Position numbers and translations under genes: made by a program. A stretch of 64,000 nucleotides of DNA from Membranipora membranacea (taxonomy: Eukaryota > Bryozoa > Gymnolaemata > Cheilostomatida > Membraniporidae), in NCBI GenBank assembly GCA_914767715.1, contig OU612075.1, positions 13,144,001 to 13,208,000 of the forward strand, given 5' to 3'. Under the pieces are notes generated by a model. It was not told the DNA's origin. It saw only the letters and a list, made by a program, of their open reading frames with translations, and made no database searches. Position 1 is the first letter of the stretch; every line of letters starts with the position of its first letter. Below are positions 11,100-23,436 of this stretch, piece by piece.

Positions 11100-12470
11100 T
11101 ATATATATATATAACTCTGGCATTGGTACCCTGAAAGTCGGTAGCAAGTTGATGACAGATCCAGCAGAGAAAGCCCTTAACCAACACATTAAACTAGTCT
11201 TCACCACCAACCATCAGAGCCAACAAAAACACGTATTATCAGCCAACAATAGCACAATGCAACACATCCAAGTCGATACCAATGGGGTTTACCAACAGCT
11301 CAGAAATCTTAACCACAACAAGGCCACCGGACAAGATGATCTTTGCGCTAGACTCCTGAAAGAAACAGCTAATACCATCACTCCCACTCTCAGAAATCTA
11401 TTCCAAATGTCCCTAGACCGAGCAATCGTCCCCAAAGACTGGAGATATGCCAGAGTCTGTGCTATTTTCAAGAAAGGCAACCGATATGACCCAGCAAACT
11501 GCCAACCATTAAGCATCACTTGCCTGTGCAGCAAGATCTTAGAACACATAATCACCAGCCAAATGATGCAAAACCTTGAAGGCAACAATCTACTACACAA
11601 TCGACAGCATGGCTTTCACAGCAAAAGAAGCTGCGAGAGTCAACTGATAGAGCTGACTTCACAATTGTCAGAGTTCCTAGACCAGGTTAAAGAGGTAGGT
11701 GTCATAATGTTAGATTTCAGCAAGGCCTTGGATAAGGTAAACCACTCAAAACGTATCCAGAAAACCCATGACATCAGGATTAACAATCAGGCCGTCAAAT
11801 GGATCCAAAGCTTCCTGGCTAATAGAACTCAGGAGATGGCTGTAGATGGATTCCACTCAAACCACTGCAGTGTCACATCAGGTATATCTTAATGCTCCGT
11901 GATAGGTACATCCTTCTTCATTATACCTATATTAACGACTTACTATCCAAAGTCATCTCAGAGGTGAGGTTGTTTGCCAACGATACTGCAATCTACACGA
12001 CAACAGACAAAAGAGATCAAATATAGAAAGACCTGGAAACTCTTAAAGAGTAGGAGCTGCATTGGGACATGGAATTCAATCTCCTCAAATGTGAGCATAT
12101 CAACTTCGAGAGAAAAAGATCCAACAGAGTAAACAACAGCTTTACTCTACATGATACTACTGTCCATCGTGTACAGGAAATAAAATATCTTGGAGTCAAA
12201 CTAGAACACACCTTACGCTGGAACTGCAACACTGACTATGTAAAAGGAAAGACTGCTGGTAAAGTTGGTTTCATCCGCTGTACCGTACCATACCACCTTC
12301 ACTGACAAAACTTAGAGATAAAGCATACCAGTCACTCGTAAGACCCATACTTGAGAACTCCTCCACTGTATGGGGCTCTTCGCTAACTACTTCGCAAGGA
12401 ACCCAGCTTGAGGCAGTTTAGCGCAAAGAAGCCTGTACTGTGTACAACATACCAAGACAAGCACCACCAG

Positions 12471-12508
12471 CACTGATTTATATTATATATATATATTATA
12501 AATCAGTG
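12471..12508. mobile_element. 38-bp palindromic insertion inside the LINE
   Basis: Arms CACTGATTTATA and TATAAATCAGTG around an AT core, placed in the middle of the reverse-transcriptase C-terminal frame where related proteins run on without it. The flanks ACCACCA and ACCACAA are a near match. Probably a member of the micro-palindrome group. Confidence 0.6.
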
Positions 12509-12830
12509 ACCACAAGCCTCATCTCGGACCTACAATGGGAAAAGGAAGAAGACGCCTGGACATGGTCCGAGCCATGCACTATGGGAAAGTTCCCACACAC
12601 ATCAACGAGTTTCTCACCCCATTTACCCCCACCATCAGGTACTCCAGGCGACACCCCCTACAATACAGAATCCCTCAGTGTAACTCAAAGTCTCACCAAA
12701 AGGGCTTCTTCATAGCTACAGCGAAGGACTGGAACGCCCTCCCCGCCGGCAGTCTCCTACTACCTGGTCCCCCAGTGGCTGGCTTGTTCCCACGCAATTG
12801 GTAAACCACCCAAACCTGTTGATGACTGGA

Positions 12831-15800
12831 ACTTCCTATCGACACACAGTTTTGCCATATTGCCATATTTATCTATGAAGTTGGCGATCATCCATGAAGT
12901 ATGAAGAAGTATAAGTGGGTAACCTACAGCAAGGAGTTAGAGTTGTGTCTATAGCTCCTTGCCTACAGTGATGCTATTTTTTGTAACAAGGAGCCGCCAG
13001 TTCCTTAGTTACACTGTCGCTGAATGTATTCAACTATGGTCACTTGTGAGTCTCAACAGATGAACAAGTGTCAAGATTTTTGAGTGAAGCGGCTGCTGTG
13101 TTTGTACTTACACACGTCTCTTAGGGAAGACAGTCTCTTTTTGCGGGGTGGATACTTGTTTGATGTTTCAATCCTCACCAATTTCTGTCAATAAACGTTG
13201 GATTTGAATGTTGTGTGTTGTTAGTATGCAGCTTGAGCAATGAACTAAACCAGTCGATTGGTTTGAGTCTTGAACTCAACTGATTCATTTCCACATAGAA
13301 AATGTTCTCCATGATTCATTGATGGAAAACCTAAATACATAGACAGAAAACCTAAACTGTAGTTATACTTCCGGTCAGTGCGAGACGGGGCGGCGGTGAG
13401 TTTCCCTGACCACTATAGAATGGAAAAACCCATGAATGAGCAATGGAAATTGGAAAAACCCCTGTTCGAGCACTGCTATTTAATTCCCAATTGCCTTACA
13501 TACAAAAATCAATGTTGACTTCTATGTTGTTTGTGATTGTTTGATAGTTATCTTCTCATCTTAAACGGAAAGACATATTATACAGTTGCCACAGTTACCC
13601 TGTAAAACCAATGAACTGAGCTGAGAGAGTTATCGGTAAAACATAATTGATTGATTTATTGAAGTTTCCTAAATTTATAATCAAAGTAAAATGAGTATAA
13701 TGTGAACAAAGATGTAAGTGATATGCCCTATATACACTGCTTGCTCCCCGACACAACAATCATCCTCAATCCTCATGGTAATAACTAATTAACTATTGAA
13801 GATCAAGAAATAACCATAAACAAACTTCAAACTTACTTACCCGATCTACTGGACAATATCAATGTAAAGTCGCCATTCCTCAGTTGTTTGTGAGTTTTGC
13901 AAGTGCTACTACCGAATGCCGGTGCAATGTAGCTTTGCTAATATACACATACCGAGGGAATACGAATCGAGACTCAGCAATAGGCAATTTGGTTGAGGGA
14001 CCAACGGATGGGGAAATAGTTTTTGGGCTCAAACTAGCAACTGGCGGGGACGGGGGTGGTATGGAATGTTGGCAGAGATTTTGTTTTATTGTGTCAAATA
14101 TTTTTTGAGAGATTTTGGCACTATAATATAACATCTGATAACACCTTGCGTGGTTTATTTAAAACTAGTTACAATAATAATCAGAATCATTCAGAGAAGA
14201 TTAACTAAAATTAAATTCAATACCATGCAGATAATTCCTAGAACAGTACGGCTGCACTCAACAAGCTCTTTGAGGAATGGCTTGGCCCTACTATTCTTAT
14301 ATTCTTTAAACAGCATCGACCATATCAATTAGATTAATAGGCTATCGCCAGCGAAATATATGAACTTCCGTACCAGTTTGTACCAAACAGATATACCCGA
14401 ATTCCCATGTGAGTCATGGAACAGTAAAACTGATAGGATCTGTTTAGCAAACCGGACTTTGACCAGAGTAGGTTTTGATAAACACTCAATAAGATTCGCT
14501 TAATTTTCACTCTGACTCGCGGGATCTTCCCAGTCTAAACGACTGTCATATAAGGGTATAAACATGTATGAGTATCTCAAAGAAGTTATTGTGAACAGCA
14601 AAGCAAAATTCATTTTAACATCATTTCAACAGAATAATATCATAACAGAAAGCTTGTTGACTAGCTAAATGGTAACATCAGACATCAGTTAAAGCTAAAA
14701 CATTATAATGTAAATACTTCATTGTCATACATCTTGTGTAATACAGTTATGATAAATGTAGGATTGAGCAACTTATACTAGGCTCTAGCCTCCCTGCATT
14801 GATACCTGAGCGAATGACAAGCTGTCAGATAAATACCGATATGTATCAATGTCCATCCTATTCACAATGATAGCTCTTGATTTTATAATCATCTGTTATG
14901 ATAAACAATTTTTGTTGATTCTTTATGCTGTTTTCTGGAAGCTTTATTGGTTTTCACACAGAAAAGAATATAGAAAGTAGATGAGTGAGCAGAATGAAGT
15001 AGGGAGTTTGCCGTCGTGTCAGTGGAGGGGGCGAAATCAAACGCTGGCTTATTGGATCAAAGCGGGTCTACCAAAGTCCCTGCATAGATAAGAGGGATGT
15101 TGTAATAATAGTATTTTTACTAATGATGTCTGCAACTGCAATTCAGATAAGAGGAGGAATGACAAAAAGTATGAAGCGCCTGCAATGACAAAAAAGAAAG
15201 GCCATAGCTTGAATGCTGTGAAGTGATGGCTTATGAATAAGATGATAGATTTGAACATAACCTATTGGGCGTAGATGCCATGTTATCAAGGTAAGCAAAG
15301 GAATTATGAGAGTGTAGAGAATTTTTGCTGTGTACATTGATGGCCCATTCCTAAATCCTAATTATGAAAACCTTTGTTAATTATAGTATAAACAACTTGT
15401 TGAAATCTAGTGGTTCTTCGGTATTCAAAGCGGTTAATGGATGAAGATGTTTAGATCAATTACGGGGTGAATCAATGTTTTTGTTGGCCATTCAATGGTA
15501 ACAGATGTAACCAAGAATAGATATTTTGCTGTTTTTATACCGCAGACTGATTCATACTAACTCTGCCGACCTAGATTTTGTTGTTCAGTGTTAGAGAAGG
15601 CGCCATTCCAGGCAGCCACCATTAATAGCTTTCTCTAGCCGAATTGCCATGTCAACAAATTTCACATTTCCAGTTCCATAAATTTATATATATATATCAT
15701 ATCAACGCAACTGCTATATTGACAATTTACCATTTTATGGAGTTAAAACTACCACACTACTACACTAAACAGAAACCTAACACTCTCTGGTAAAAACGCT

Positions 15801-16213
15801 AGAAGGTATGTCTTTATTTTATCCTTTTGCGATGTCACATTTTTACTACTACTGGAGATTTATCTGTGTGTAAATGAAACCTTGCTTTAATTTTTTTTGA
15901 GCTACTTCTTTTGATTTTAAATGTGACAAATCTGATCAACACATTTTACCATCTAACCATACATAATGGTTTGTACCCTTATTGTATTTTGTGATTTTAA
16001 GCAATATTTTACAATTTTAACATACTTTTATTGCACCACATTTATTATATTAACATTATTTTAGTGTCACGAGTAAATAATACCGAGGTCGAGGTCACAA
16101 ACCCAAACTCACAACCCGTACAGTATTTGCTACTCCGTGAACTTAGCCAAAAAACACTAGGGAGCTGTTACAGAGAGGATGCAAGATTTGTGAGAGAATT
16201 GCGCTCTAAGCAG
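12831..16213. other. Region without a supported gene
   Basis: AT-rich DNA between the LINE relic and the plus-strand membrane exon at 16214. It has an inverted CAGCAAGGAG/CTCCTTGC pair at about 12924-12973 and short TA runs near 15688. Overlapping frames on both strands around 13880-14130 lack domains or splice logic. Confidence 0.4.
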
Positions 16214-16422
16214 GTAAATTAGTGATCAGCATCCTCGTTGTTTATCTCTCCGTTGTTCTGGTGGAGCTCATTCTGATTCCTGTTTGCACGATCTGCTTCA
16301 TCTGCAAGGAAAAAAAGAGAATAGGTTGTTTTCTGCGCATCAACCAATGTCGGTTACTTCCAAGGTCAAAGAATCCACATTTCCCAAAAAGGTTCAACAA
16401 TAAATTTCACTCAATCTTGTGA
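16214..16422 (+). other. Possible exon of a plus-strand membrane protein
   Basis: After an acceptor (CTCTAAGCAG/GT) an open frame encodes a strongly hydrophobic stretch (ISILVVYLSVVLVELILIPV), then a Cys/Lys-rich juxtamembrane part (CKEKKR) and a basic tail to a TGA at 16422. This resembles a membrane span plus cytoplasmic tail. I found no convincing upstream exons, so it may be a gene relic or chance. Confidence 0.3.
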
Positions 16423-16722
16423 ATTTTGATTCTCACTGTGAGCCGAGTTATTTACTGTCCCAGTAGCTCAGCACATTTATGACTGTGAAATGCTAATGAA
16501 GGCTTCAAGCGTCAAGTCTCCAATATTTCGACTTGGTAAATGTTTTTTTTAGTTGTTGTTGTTGTTTGAGGCAAATCAAATTATTTATTGAACGTGATCG
16601 CAGTGAATAAATAAACGGGATTCTGCTAAAAATGAGAACTTGTGAGATGAATGAATCATTTTGTCTCCTTTGCCCCCTTGGCTCCAAAGGAAATCTAGCA
16701 TCATTGCTTACTCGTACAAAAG

Positions 16723-18136
16723 CTATTGTATATTCTCTGCTGATAAGACAAACTTAGCATTCAAAGTCTCAAATCTGCTTCAAACCGGTGTAAGAAGCAG
16801 AAAAATTTCCAGTTACAAACAAAATTGGGGACCTTAGTGGCCAATTCTTACCTTGCCGATCTTCAGTCGCCTCGACTGGTTTACTATCTTTGGTTTCAGT
16901 TGTATCGGCCACTTCAGCGAGACGGTCCATGTCGTTACTGCCCGTTGATGACAGCTCAGTGGTCGATCGGGCAACGGGCTTCGCACTATCATCACCTGAA
17001 AGTTTTGTTTGATAGTCAGCTGAGCTACGCGCTCTCCATTCTAAAAAATCAAGAATGATCCAAAAATTTCACATAAAAGGAATATTATGTGTAATTAGTC
17101 GTACATGGCAAGTCAACTGCGTCATCAAATCAGCCAACAAGCTCTATACATGCTTTGCTTGCCTCAATGTTTATTGTAAGAAAAATTGAAGTTCATCTGA
17201 CGTATGGTAGGGAACCTTTCTAAGCTTACTTTTGTAGCATACAAGCGCAATTATACCAACAACCAGCACGAACAGTAGTATAGTGACAGTGGTACCCCCT
17301 ATCTCTTCATCAGTGAGGCCCCAGGTAGTGTTTGGTAGCTGCGTAGTTGAAGGAATTATAGATGTTGTTGTTGCTGTTGATGTTGTTGTTGATGGCACTG
17401 GTACTGTTGATTGAGGTTTGAGATCACAGTAAGCATTTATGTAACCTAAAAAGAGAACTGATAGTGCTAGTTGTTGCAAAATTTTAATAGAGGAAATAGA
17501 AAACGTTTGAGGCTTCTTTATAGGATTGATATTATAACAAGAGTGATATGAAAATATGGGAGTAATTTTTGGCGAGGTATAACTTTGGTGACTCTATACT
17601 TACCACCACATTCATCATGACAGATTTTCCCGGGGACTTCCGATGCGAGCTGGTCATTGCATTGAACAGCACAGCTTCTATAACTTGGATCCACGCCCCC
17701 AAAGTAGCACGCCACTGTGGTTTTGTACTCATCTTTCTGACAGCTGGCATCATTCACATCATTAAAAGGACCGCCGCAGTAGTACCTATGTACATAAATA
17801 ATCTATTTTACAACACTTGTAATCTAGAAAGTATCCCACACCCTTATACTCATAGCTTTTTTTTATCTGTGAATTTTAATTTATATTTTTAAATCTGATG
17901 TCAGCTCAATATCATTTTCAGCTGCATAGAAATTATGTCAAGTTTAACCTCCCTTAAACCTCCCTCCTTCCTCAGAGCTGACACCTCACCAAAAGAATCG
18001 GAGCATCCGAAAATACATGCATATAAAACTGGATATCAGTAGGATGAGGAGGATATGGCTGACATACCTTTTGAGATCCGCGCCTAGTGGTACACCAGCA
18101 GATATAGCTATAGCAGTGACCGTCAGCAATGTCGTG
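16723..18136 (-). CDS. Eight-cysteine ectodomain protein, paralogue C (type I membrane protein); 5' end incomplete
   Basis: Unrecognised family, paralogous to A and B. In-phase exons: 18068-18136 (signal-like, LLTVTAIAISAGV), 17604-17785 (cysteine-rich, near YYCGGP), 17230-17445 (Thr/Ser stalk, then a membrane span around TVTILLFVLVVGIIALVCYK), 16852-16995 (acidic Ser/Thr-rich cytoplasmic tail) and a tentative last exon 16723-16739 (ENIQ then TAG). Cysteine spacing is 11-10-11-3-12-3-7; only the second interval differs from A and B. Intron phases 2, 1, 1 and 1 match the family. Reading past the 17230 donor would stop at 17171. The start codon must lie in a short upstream exon that I did not find. 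Location at the cell surface is inferred. Confidence 0.7.
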
Positions 18137-18402
18137 CTGAAACTGAAGAAAATAGTTGATACATCACCGAATAATAAAACTAGAAATGTTGGAAATGGCT
18201 ACTATACAGATGAAGAGAAGAAGTGTCACGCTGGCATGGCTACAAAAAGCACACTCTCGACAAAACCATACTATATCAGAAGCGCAAGCAATGAACTGAT
18301 GAATCTGCCTCAGCTGCCCAGTGAAACAGTCAAATCGTGCAAGGAGTAAATAAGGTTGATGTTCAAACTAATTAAATCGAAGCCAATTAAGCAAAATATT
18401 GC

Positions 18403-18447
18403 GGGGGGCCGTCGGACGAGGGGCAAAAGTCTGGGGGGCTCAGACTA
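18403..18447. repeat. Dispersed repeat end (reverse copy)
   Basis: Contains CCGTCGGACGAGGGGC followed by GGGGGGCTCAGAC, the reverse complement of the motif at 2696-2732. Also resembles 57330-57366. Confidence 0.55.
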
Positions 18448-18688
18448 GTGAACACAAGATGTGACAACACGAGACTTTTTCAAGCGTATCTGTGGCTGTC
18501 AACTATAACCCAATGATATACAAGGTAGCAAACTTGGGAAGCATATCGCAATTCGCAAGCCATTGGCGCAATGATTTATGTATTTGATGCTACAATACAC
18601 TTATGGCGGTTTTGTCACGGGCAAAGTGCTAATTTTTGCTGTTGTATTATATTGTTACTACTGCGATAGTTATCACTAACTTTACTAC

Positions 18689-18890
18689 CTTTACTACCCA
18701 TACTACCCATACTACCCATACTACCCATACTACCCATACTACCCATACTACCCATACTACCCATACTACCCATACTACCCATACTACCCATACTACCCAT
18801 ACTACCCATACTACCCATACTACCCATACTACCCATACTACCCATACTACCCATACTACCCATACTACCCATACTACCCATACTACCTAC
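18689..18890. repeat. 9-bp minisatellite (CTACCCATA)n
   Basis: About 22 nearly perfect tandem copies of a 9-bp unit. The unit length is a multiple of three, so both strands stay open (Met-Gly-Ser or Thr-His-Thr repeats), but this is a consequence of the repeat and not evidence of a gene. Confidence 0.97.
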
Positions 18891-19288
18891 TACTATAGTT
18901 AACATTAGTACAAAAAGCTGGGTCTCATATCAATGATGTCACCAAAGGATATGACAACTTGCTGACCTTATAAAAAACGTAAGGGTGATGGGTGCAACAA
19001 AGAAAAAAACCACGTTCTGAGCAAAACACGGCAGCTACATAATACAGAACCACGGAACTACAGATCCACAGAACAAAATAAATTAAAAGGCTTGGTAGCA
19101 AAACAAAGGTACTGTGAGCATCATTTTTGTTTCTTTGTTTTATACGCCTGTTGCCTATCCCCATTGGCTATGACCACTTTTGTTACACAACCTGTTTTGC
19201 CAATTCAATCTGATTGCTTTCTATGGCTATCTCAAAATAAATTCAATTCAAAGGTTATGATGCTCATGTTTAGCCAGGGCAGTCTGTC

Positions 19289-19314
19289 GGGATGGGTGGG
19301 TGGGGGGGGGGGGG
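19289..19314 (+). repeat. G-rich tract
   Basis: GGGATGGGTGGGTGGG followed by a run of about twelve G. It has four or more G-triplets with short loops, so G-quadruplex formation is possible. No gene is near enough to suggest a role. Confidence 0.7.
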
Positions 19315-22084
19315 CTCATGCCAAACGTAGGTGACCTGCGGGTTGTCATTGGCAGTGCTTGATAGCTTACCCCTTGAAACCGATTGTTGAATACAGGCTA
19401 AGCATACAAAAGACTTCAAAACTGACTCAACTAATTGAAGCTTCAACCGAAGACTAACAGTAAGAGTAACATTGTCCCCTGTTACTCCTTGATTCAACTT
19501 AGTTCCATTAGATCATACCTCAGGCTCCGACCTAACAAATTAGAAGCCATAATATGCTATATGTATATGTGGCAGTACTGCTATCAGAATATTTTTCAGT
19601 AATTCCAAAATATGTGTATGTGAAAAAATTAATAGTTTTGAAACTAACGTTTTAGACATACCATAGTTTTGCTGTGTCTATATATAAGGCTTTACACAAT
19701 TTAGACCGAAACCAAAACCTAACCTGGAACAGGACAGATTGCCTTAATAATCAAAGTATTATGATCAAATTTAGTCAAAATGGTATTACATCAGTTGGGA
19801 TCGGGATACTACTTCCACTCGAAAACGATAGGCACTGAAACTCTAGTCAACAATATCCTTACGTAGAACTTTTTTATGGATTGGCGAAATAACCAGGGAT
19901 GGTGGGATATACCATCTCCCACCCTCCCTGAAATATCAAACTCAAGCAATTAAATTTGAGTCCATAATTGCAAACAATTTGATATTGTCTTCTACAATAT
20001 AGCTAGTCTACAGGAGCGAACTCTCACTGCAGGAGCCATTGAAAATTTTTGGCAATAACAGGATAATCTCACTATTTGAACCCACCATACACAGACCATT
20101 TATAAGAGATTTTATCAAGTAACATTACATAGCACACTTTCACATGTAAATACCTAGAGATAATAATCAGCCTTCACTCTATTGTTTCTTGGGGGATTAG
20201 GCTTCACATCCATTGTAAACTCAATATCAGTGTAATTTCAAAGAGACAGGAGACACCTATTCTTGTTTAGGTGAACAAACTCAGAGTAGTTTTCACAAGA
20301 AGATTTTTCAGTAACAAACCCAGGTGAAATCACCAAGCAGGGTTTATGGTTATGGTTAATCATCACGTTAGGCCTATTTGAAACGCGGGCAATACACAGT
20401 ACTCAAAACATGTGAAAAATACATAATCAAATATTTACAGCTGAGAAGAAAATATGTGTTTCCCTGATCTGACAAAACACTAGAGTCTACAAGTTTTGAA
20501 ATATTACAACATAACGCAGTGGAATTGCTGTGTGTGCCCCTGTACAATGTAAACTGGTATGAGATACAATGCTTGGATGCTGCTTGAATTTGCTACTCTT
20601 TGACAGGGATTTGCGAGATCTTGTTACGATTGTCATTGCTAATAGTGTTGCTTGATGTGTAAATTTGCTGTAAGGTTATGATCTGGGCAAGATACTGAAA
20701 CTTGGTGGCCATAAAGTGGAAGAGGCAAGCTCATAAGACTTGACAAATTATCTTATAGGTATTAAAAAATGAAGAGTGTACTGTGGTCACATTCATTCAT
20801 TCATTCATTCATGTGTACTGAAATGACTTAGGTAAAATATTGAATAAATCTGCTGGTCCCTGTTTTAGAATCCTAATATTCTCTGTCATGTGGAGGTTTC
20901 TAAAATTACTGGTTTTTCTATCACACCTAAGTAGTTTTTATATTCTGCTTTCACAATTAAATAAGGGTTCCATCTTCATTTTAGGAACAATAATCTAAGT
21001 CAGCATTCGATGCTCATAATCTGTTATCATTTCAAGTGATGTCATGTTAGAAGACAAGACTTCAGGTTCACATCAAATCTTCATTGTGATATTGTATTGT
21101 GCTGGGTGTGAGGCCTCTATACGATTCAATGCTTTTCATTGCTTTAACATTTGGTAAACAAAGGAATCCTTTATATGCTGTGCCTAGTTCTATACATACT
21201 AGTACTAGTACTATACGATAGAGGATAAATGTACCAAGTCAGCTTGCATCAAAAGTTTATATGAGAAAACTGAGAATAAATTTTAATAAATGCTGCATTA
21301 AATGAAGGGAAATAGGGATAGAGTGACCCAAAATGATTCATATATTGATATCGTCATAATGTGGTTAGCAAAAAAATTTGACGCTTCTAGCATATATGTA
21401 GAAGTGCATTTTAATTGAGTCATCTGGTTAAAAGATAATTTTTTGCCAACAATTCATCATTTTTTATGAAATTCATGATTTTTTGCATTCATTTCGTGGA
21501 TTAAATGGTAATTCCACCACAAGCCTGGACAATAACTTTCAATCAATTTGTGATGGTTTCTGCATCAAATTTAAAAAATGTAGGGGGAGATAACGAGGAA
21601 ACCATATAAGTCACTGAGCATTTGTATTCATGAAGGCTTCTTCCTACATTTGTGTATACATAAATCACACTGACTTACGGATGCATAATGATGTTAGTGA
21701 GCGTCAGTTAGCGTTAGTTATGTAACTCTTCTGAGCAGGAAAGCAGATGCCTAAATGAGATTAACAACAAAATTATAAAACATCCACAAGAAATTTGTGT
21801 TTGTGGACTAACAAGTCCAGACAAGTTCAGCTTCACTGGCGAAACATAAGGTAACTTCAATGACTTATTTATAATCTTTGGTAGGGTTGTGAAACTTGTG
21901 TTGCAATAGAAACGAATCTTCGAAATATGAGTCAGCAAAAATACTAAAGATTCCCAATTTTTGGAAAATTCCAATAACTTGGTTTTACATCAATATGGGA
22001 TTAATCCCACCCCCAGCATTTGGCAAGCATGGTGAAACCATCACACTGTAATATTGTCAAATGTAGCTGATGATGTGTTCTAAA

Positions 22085-22126
22085 CATAGACCTACTAATA
22101 ATAGGTTTATTATTAGTAGGTCTATG
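22085..22126. mobile_element. 42-bp palindromic insertion with 8-bp target duplication
   Basis: Arms CATAGACCTACTAATAATA and complement around six bases. Flanked by exact GTTCTAAA at 22077-22084 and 22127-22134. The CATAGAC end is shared with 42482-42517. Confidence 0.88.
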
Positions 22127-22929
22127 GTTCTAAATAATGTAAACTATGAGGAGAGATTTCAGATCGGAAGCTAAAAAGTCTCAGTATTACATCTCAATGG
22201 TAGACAGCATTGTAATCTTCAAAATTTTAGTCAGCAAAGATCCTCATGATTTCAAACCCTATAAATTTCTATGTGTTACATCTTGATAGAAATAATTTGT
22301 ATTCCTGTCATGGCCTAATATGATTCAAACTGCTGCGTAGCAAATAGTGTTGAGAGAGGCTGATGATCTGCCCTGAATCTAGTAACAGATGTCAGCTGAA
22401 TTCCAACCAGATTATATGCTGGAAGAAATCCTACCTCTCATATATCTCAAGGATTGAAACATGAAGCAAAGGAGCCTGAATAGCAACGTGGAAGATTCTA
22501 TGAACAATTGTTAGCCCCTAATTCTATGAATGGTACTAGTTATGTGGGCAGAGCTTGGGCTTACTTACTTACTTACTTCCCAATTGATCCTATTCGCCGG
22601 AATAGCTGGCATAAAGGATATAATAATCAGTCTATTAGTGCGTAATCAGGGTTTTGGAGTTTCTGTGGGCGCTGCTCGGTAGTGTGACCCGCGAAAAAGA
22701 GAGTTAACATTTAGAAAATAAAAAACAAAAAGTGCAGCGTCATAGGCTGTCAAAAAGAGTGACATCTGTAATTGTGGTCCCCATTTTTTCATCTCTGATC
22801 AAATTTTCAAGTCATCCGTTCAGATGATGGTCTGACGGGCACGAAAGTCCCAGTGATAGCTACATGAACATAAATAATACAGTTCAATTTACAAATAGGT
22901 TAGAGACATTTATAGGCGGTTATGGGGAT

Positions 22930-23330
22930 GGAGGAAATATAACCTTGATGTCATGGCGTATGCGGTTGAAGTAACTGAAACGCCATGCATTTGTCCTGTG
23001 TGTCCAGCTGATGGTCTTACCTCTGGTGTTATGATCTGTAGAAAATCTAATGTAACAGTTAAGGTTCAAATCGAATAATCCGGCTTCAGTCTTTCTTAGG
23101 AAGAGTATATAGATCCTTGCGCCTGTCGGACAAAGAAACAATGCTATGACGGTTCATACACTCAGTCACACTATCACGCTTACGTATCCAATAGATCCAT
23201 CTCATAGCTTTACGTTGAACCATATCAATGGACTTACTCAGTCCTGCCTGATGTGGCGACCAAACTTGACTGGCATACTCTAATATCAGAGCACAGGTTG
23301 TAACATCAATTTAATATACAGTGATCTGTT
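22930..23330 (-). pseudogene. LINE reverse-transcriptase C-terminal fragment
   Basis: Minus-strand translation gives LEYASQVWSPHQ, then, after frame breaks, DLYTLFLRKTEAGL and FNRIRHDIKVIFPPSP. These are typical of the region after the reverse-transcriptase core of CR1/jockey-like LINEs. It has stop codons and frameshifts and no 5' part. Its upstream end lies near the left border of the element at 23437. Confidence 0.72.
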
Positions 23331-23436
23331 AGTAACAAGCTAATTCAAGAGATTCAAATGTTGAAATCTTACCTGAGCTGGGGAGACCTGTTGCTGGTAG
23401 AATGTCAATGGAATGAAAGAGCTGTCTGTATCAATG

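Larger units (their letters stand above)
9540..12830 (+). pseudogene. Broken non-LTR retrotransposon (PHD-like finger, endonuclease, reverse transcriptase)
   Basis: A LINE relic of the CR1/L2/jockey-like group. Order: about 9700-9880, a C-x2-C zinc finger of PHD type (LCGACHHS, LCDEC, WACLNC); about 9990-10640, APE-type endonuclease (KPDIIIATETWLT, IYRRDR, GGDFN, SDHN); 11130-12310, reverse transcriptase (NKATGQDD, WRYARVCAIFKKG, RQHGF, MLDFSKA, and a decayed FANDTAIY in place of the catalytic YADD); 12480-12804, C-terminal region (DWNALPAG). Frameshifts and stops break every domain, for example at about 10075, 10343 and 11890. It is interrupted by a short-TIR insertion (10771-11099) and a 38-bp palindrome (12471-12508). 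It cannot encode an active enzyme as it stands. Confidence 0.88.
18448..22929. other. Region without a supported gene
   Basis: Holds the 9-bp minisatellite (18689-18890), a G-tract (19289-19314), an ATTC run (20791-20812) and a 42-bp palindromic insertion (22085-22126). Remaining open frames are short and unrecognised. Confidence 0.4.

Noticed and set aside
13880-14134. Overlapping open frames on both strands
   Set aside because: No domain, no signal sequence, no convincing splice sites, and no similarity to neighbouring families.
16031-16212. Plus-strand open frame ending RELRSKQ before a GTAAAT
   Set aside because: Overlaps the acceptor region of the better membrane-span exon in another frame and has no domain.
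18689-18890. CRISPR-like array
   Set aside because: Contiguous 9-bp tandem repeat without spacers in an animal genome.
18615-18905. Long open frames on both strands (Met-Gly-Ser and Thr-His-Thr repeats)
   Set aside because: They are translations of a 9-bp minisatellite whose unit is a multiple of three; no splice or start context.
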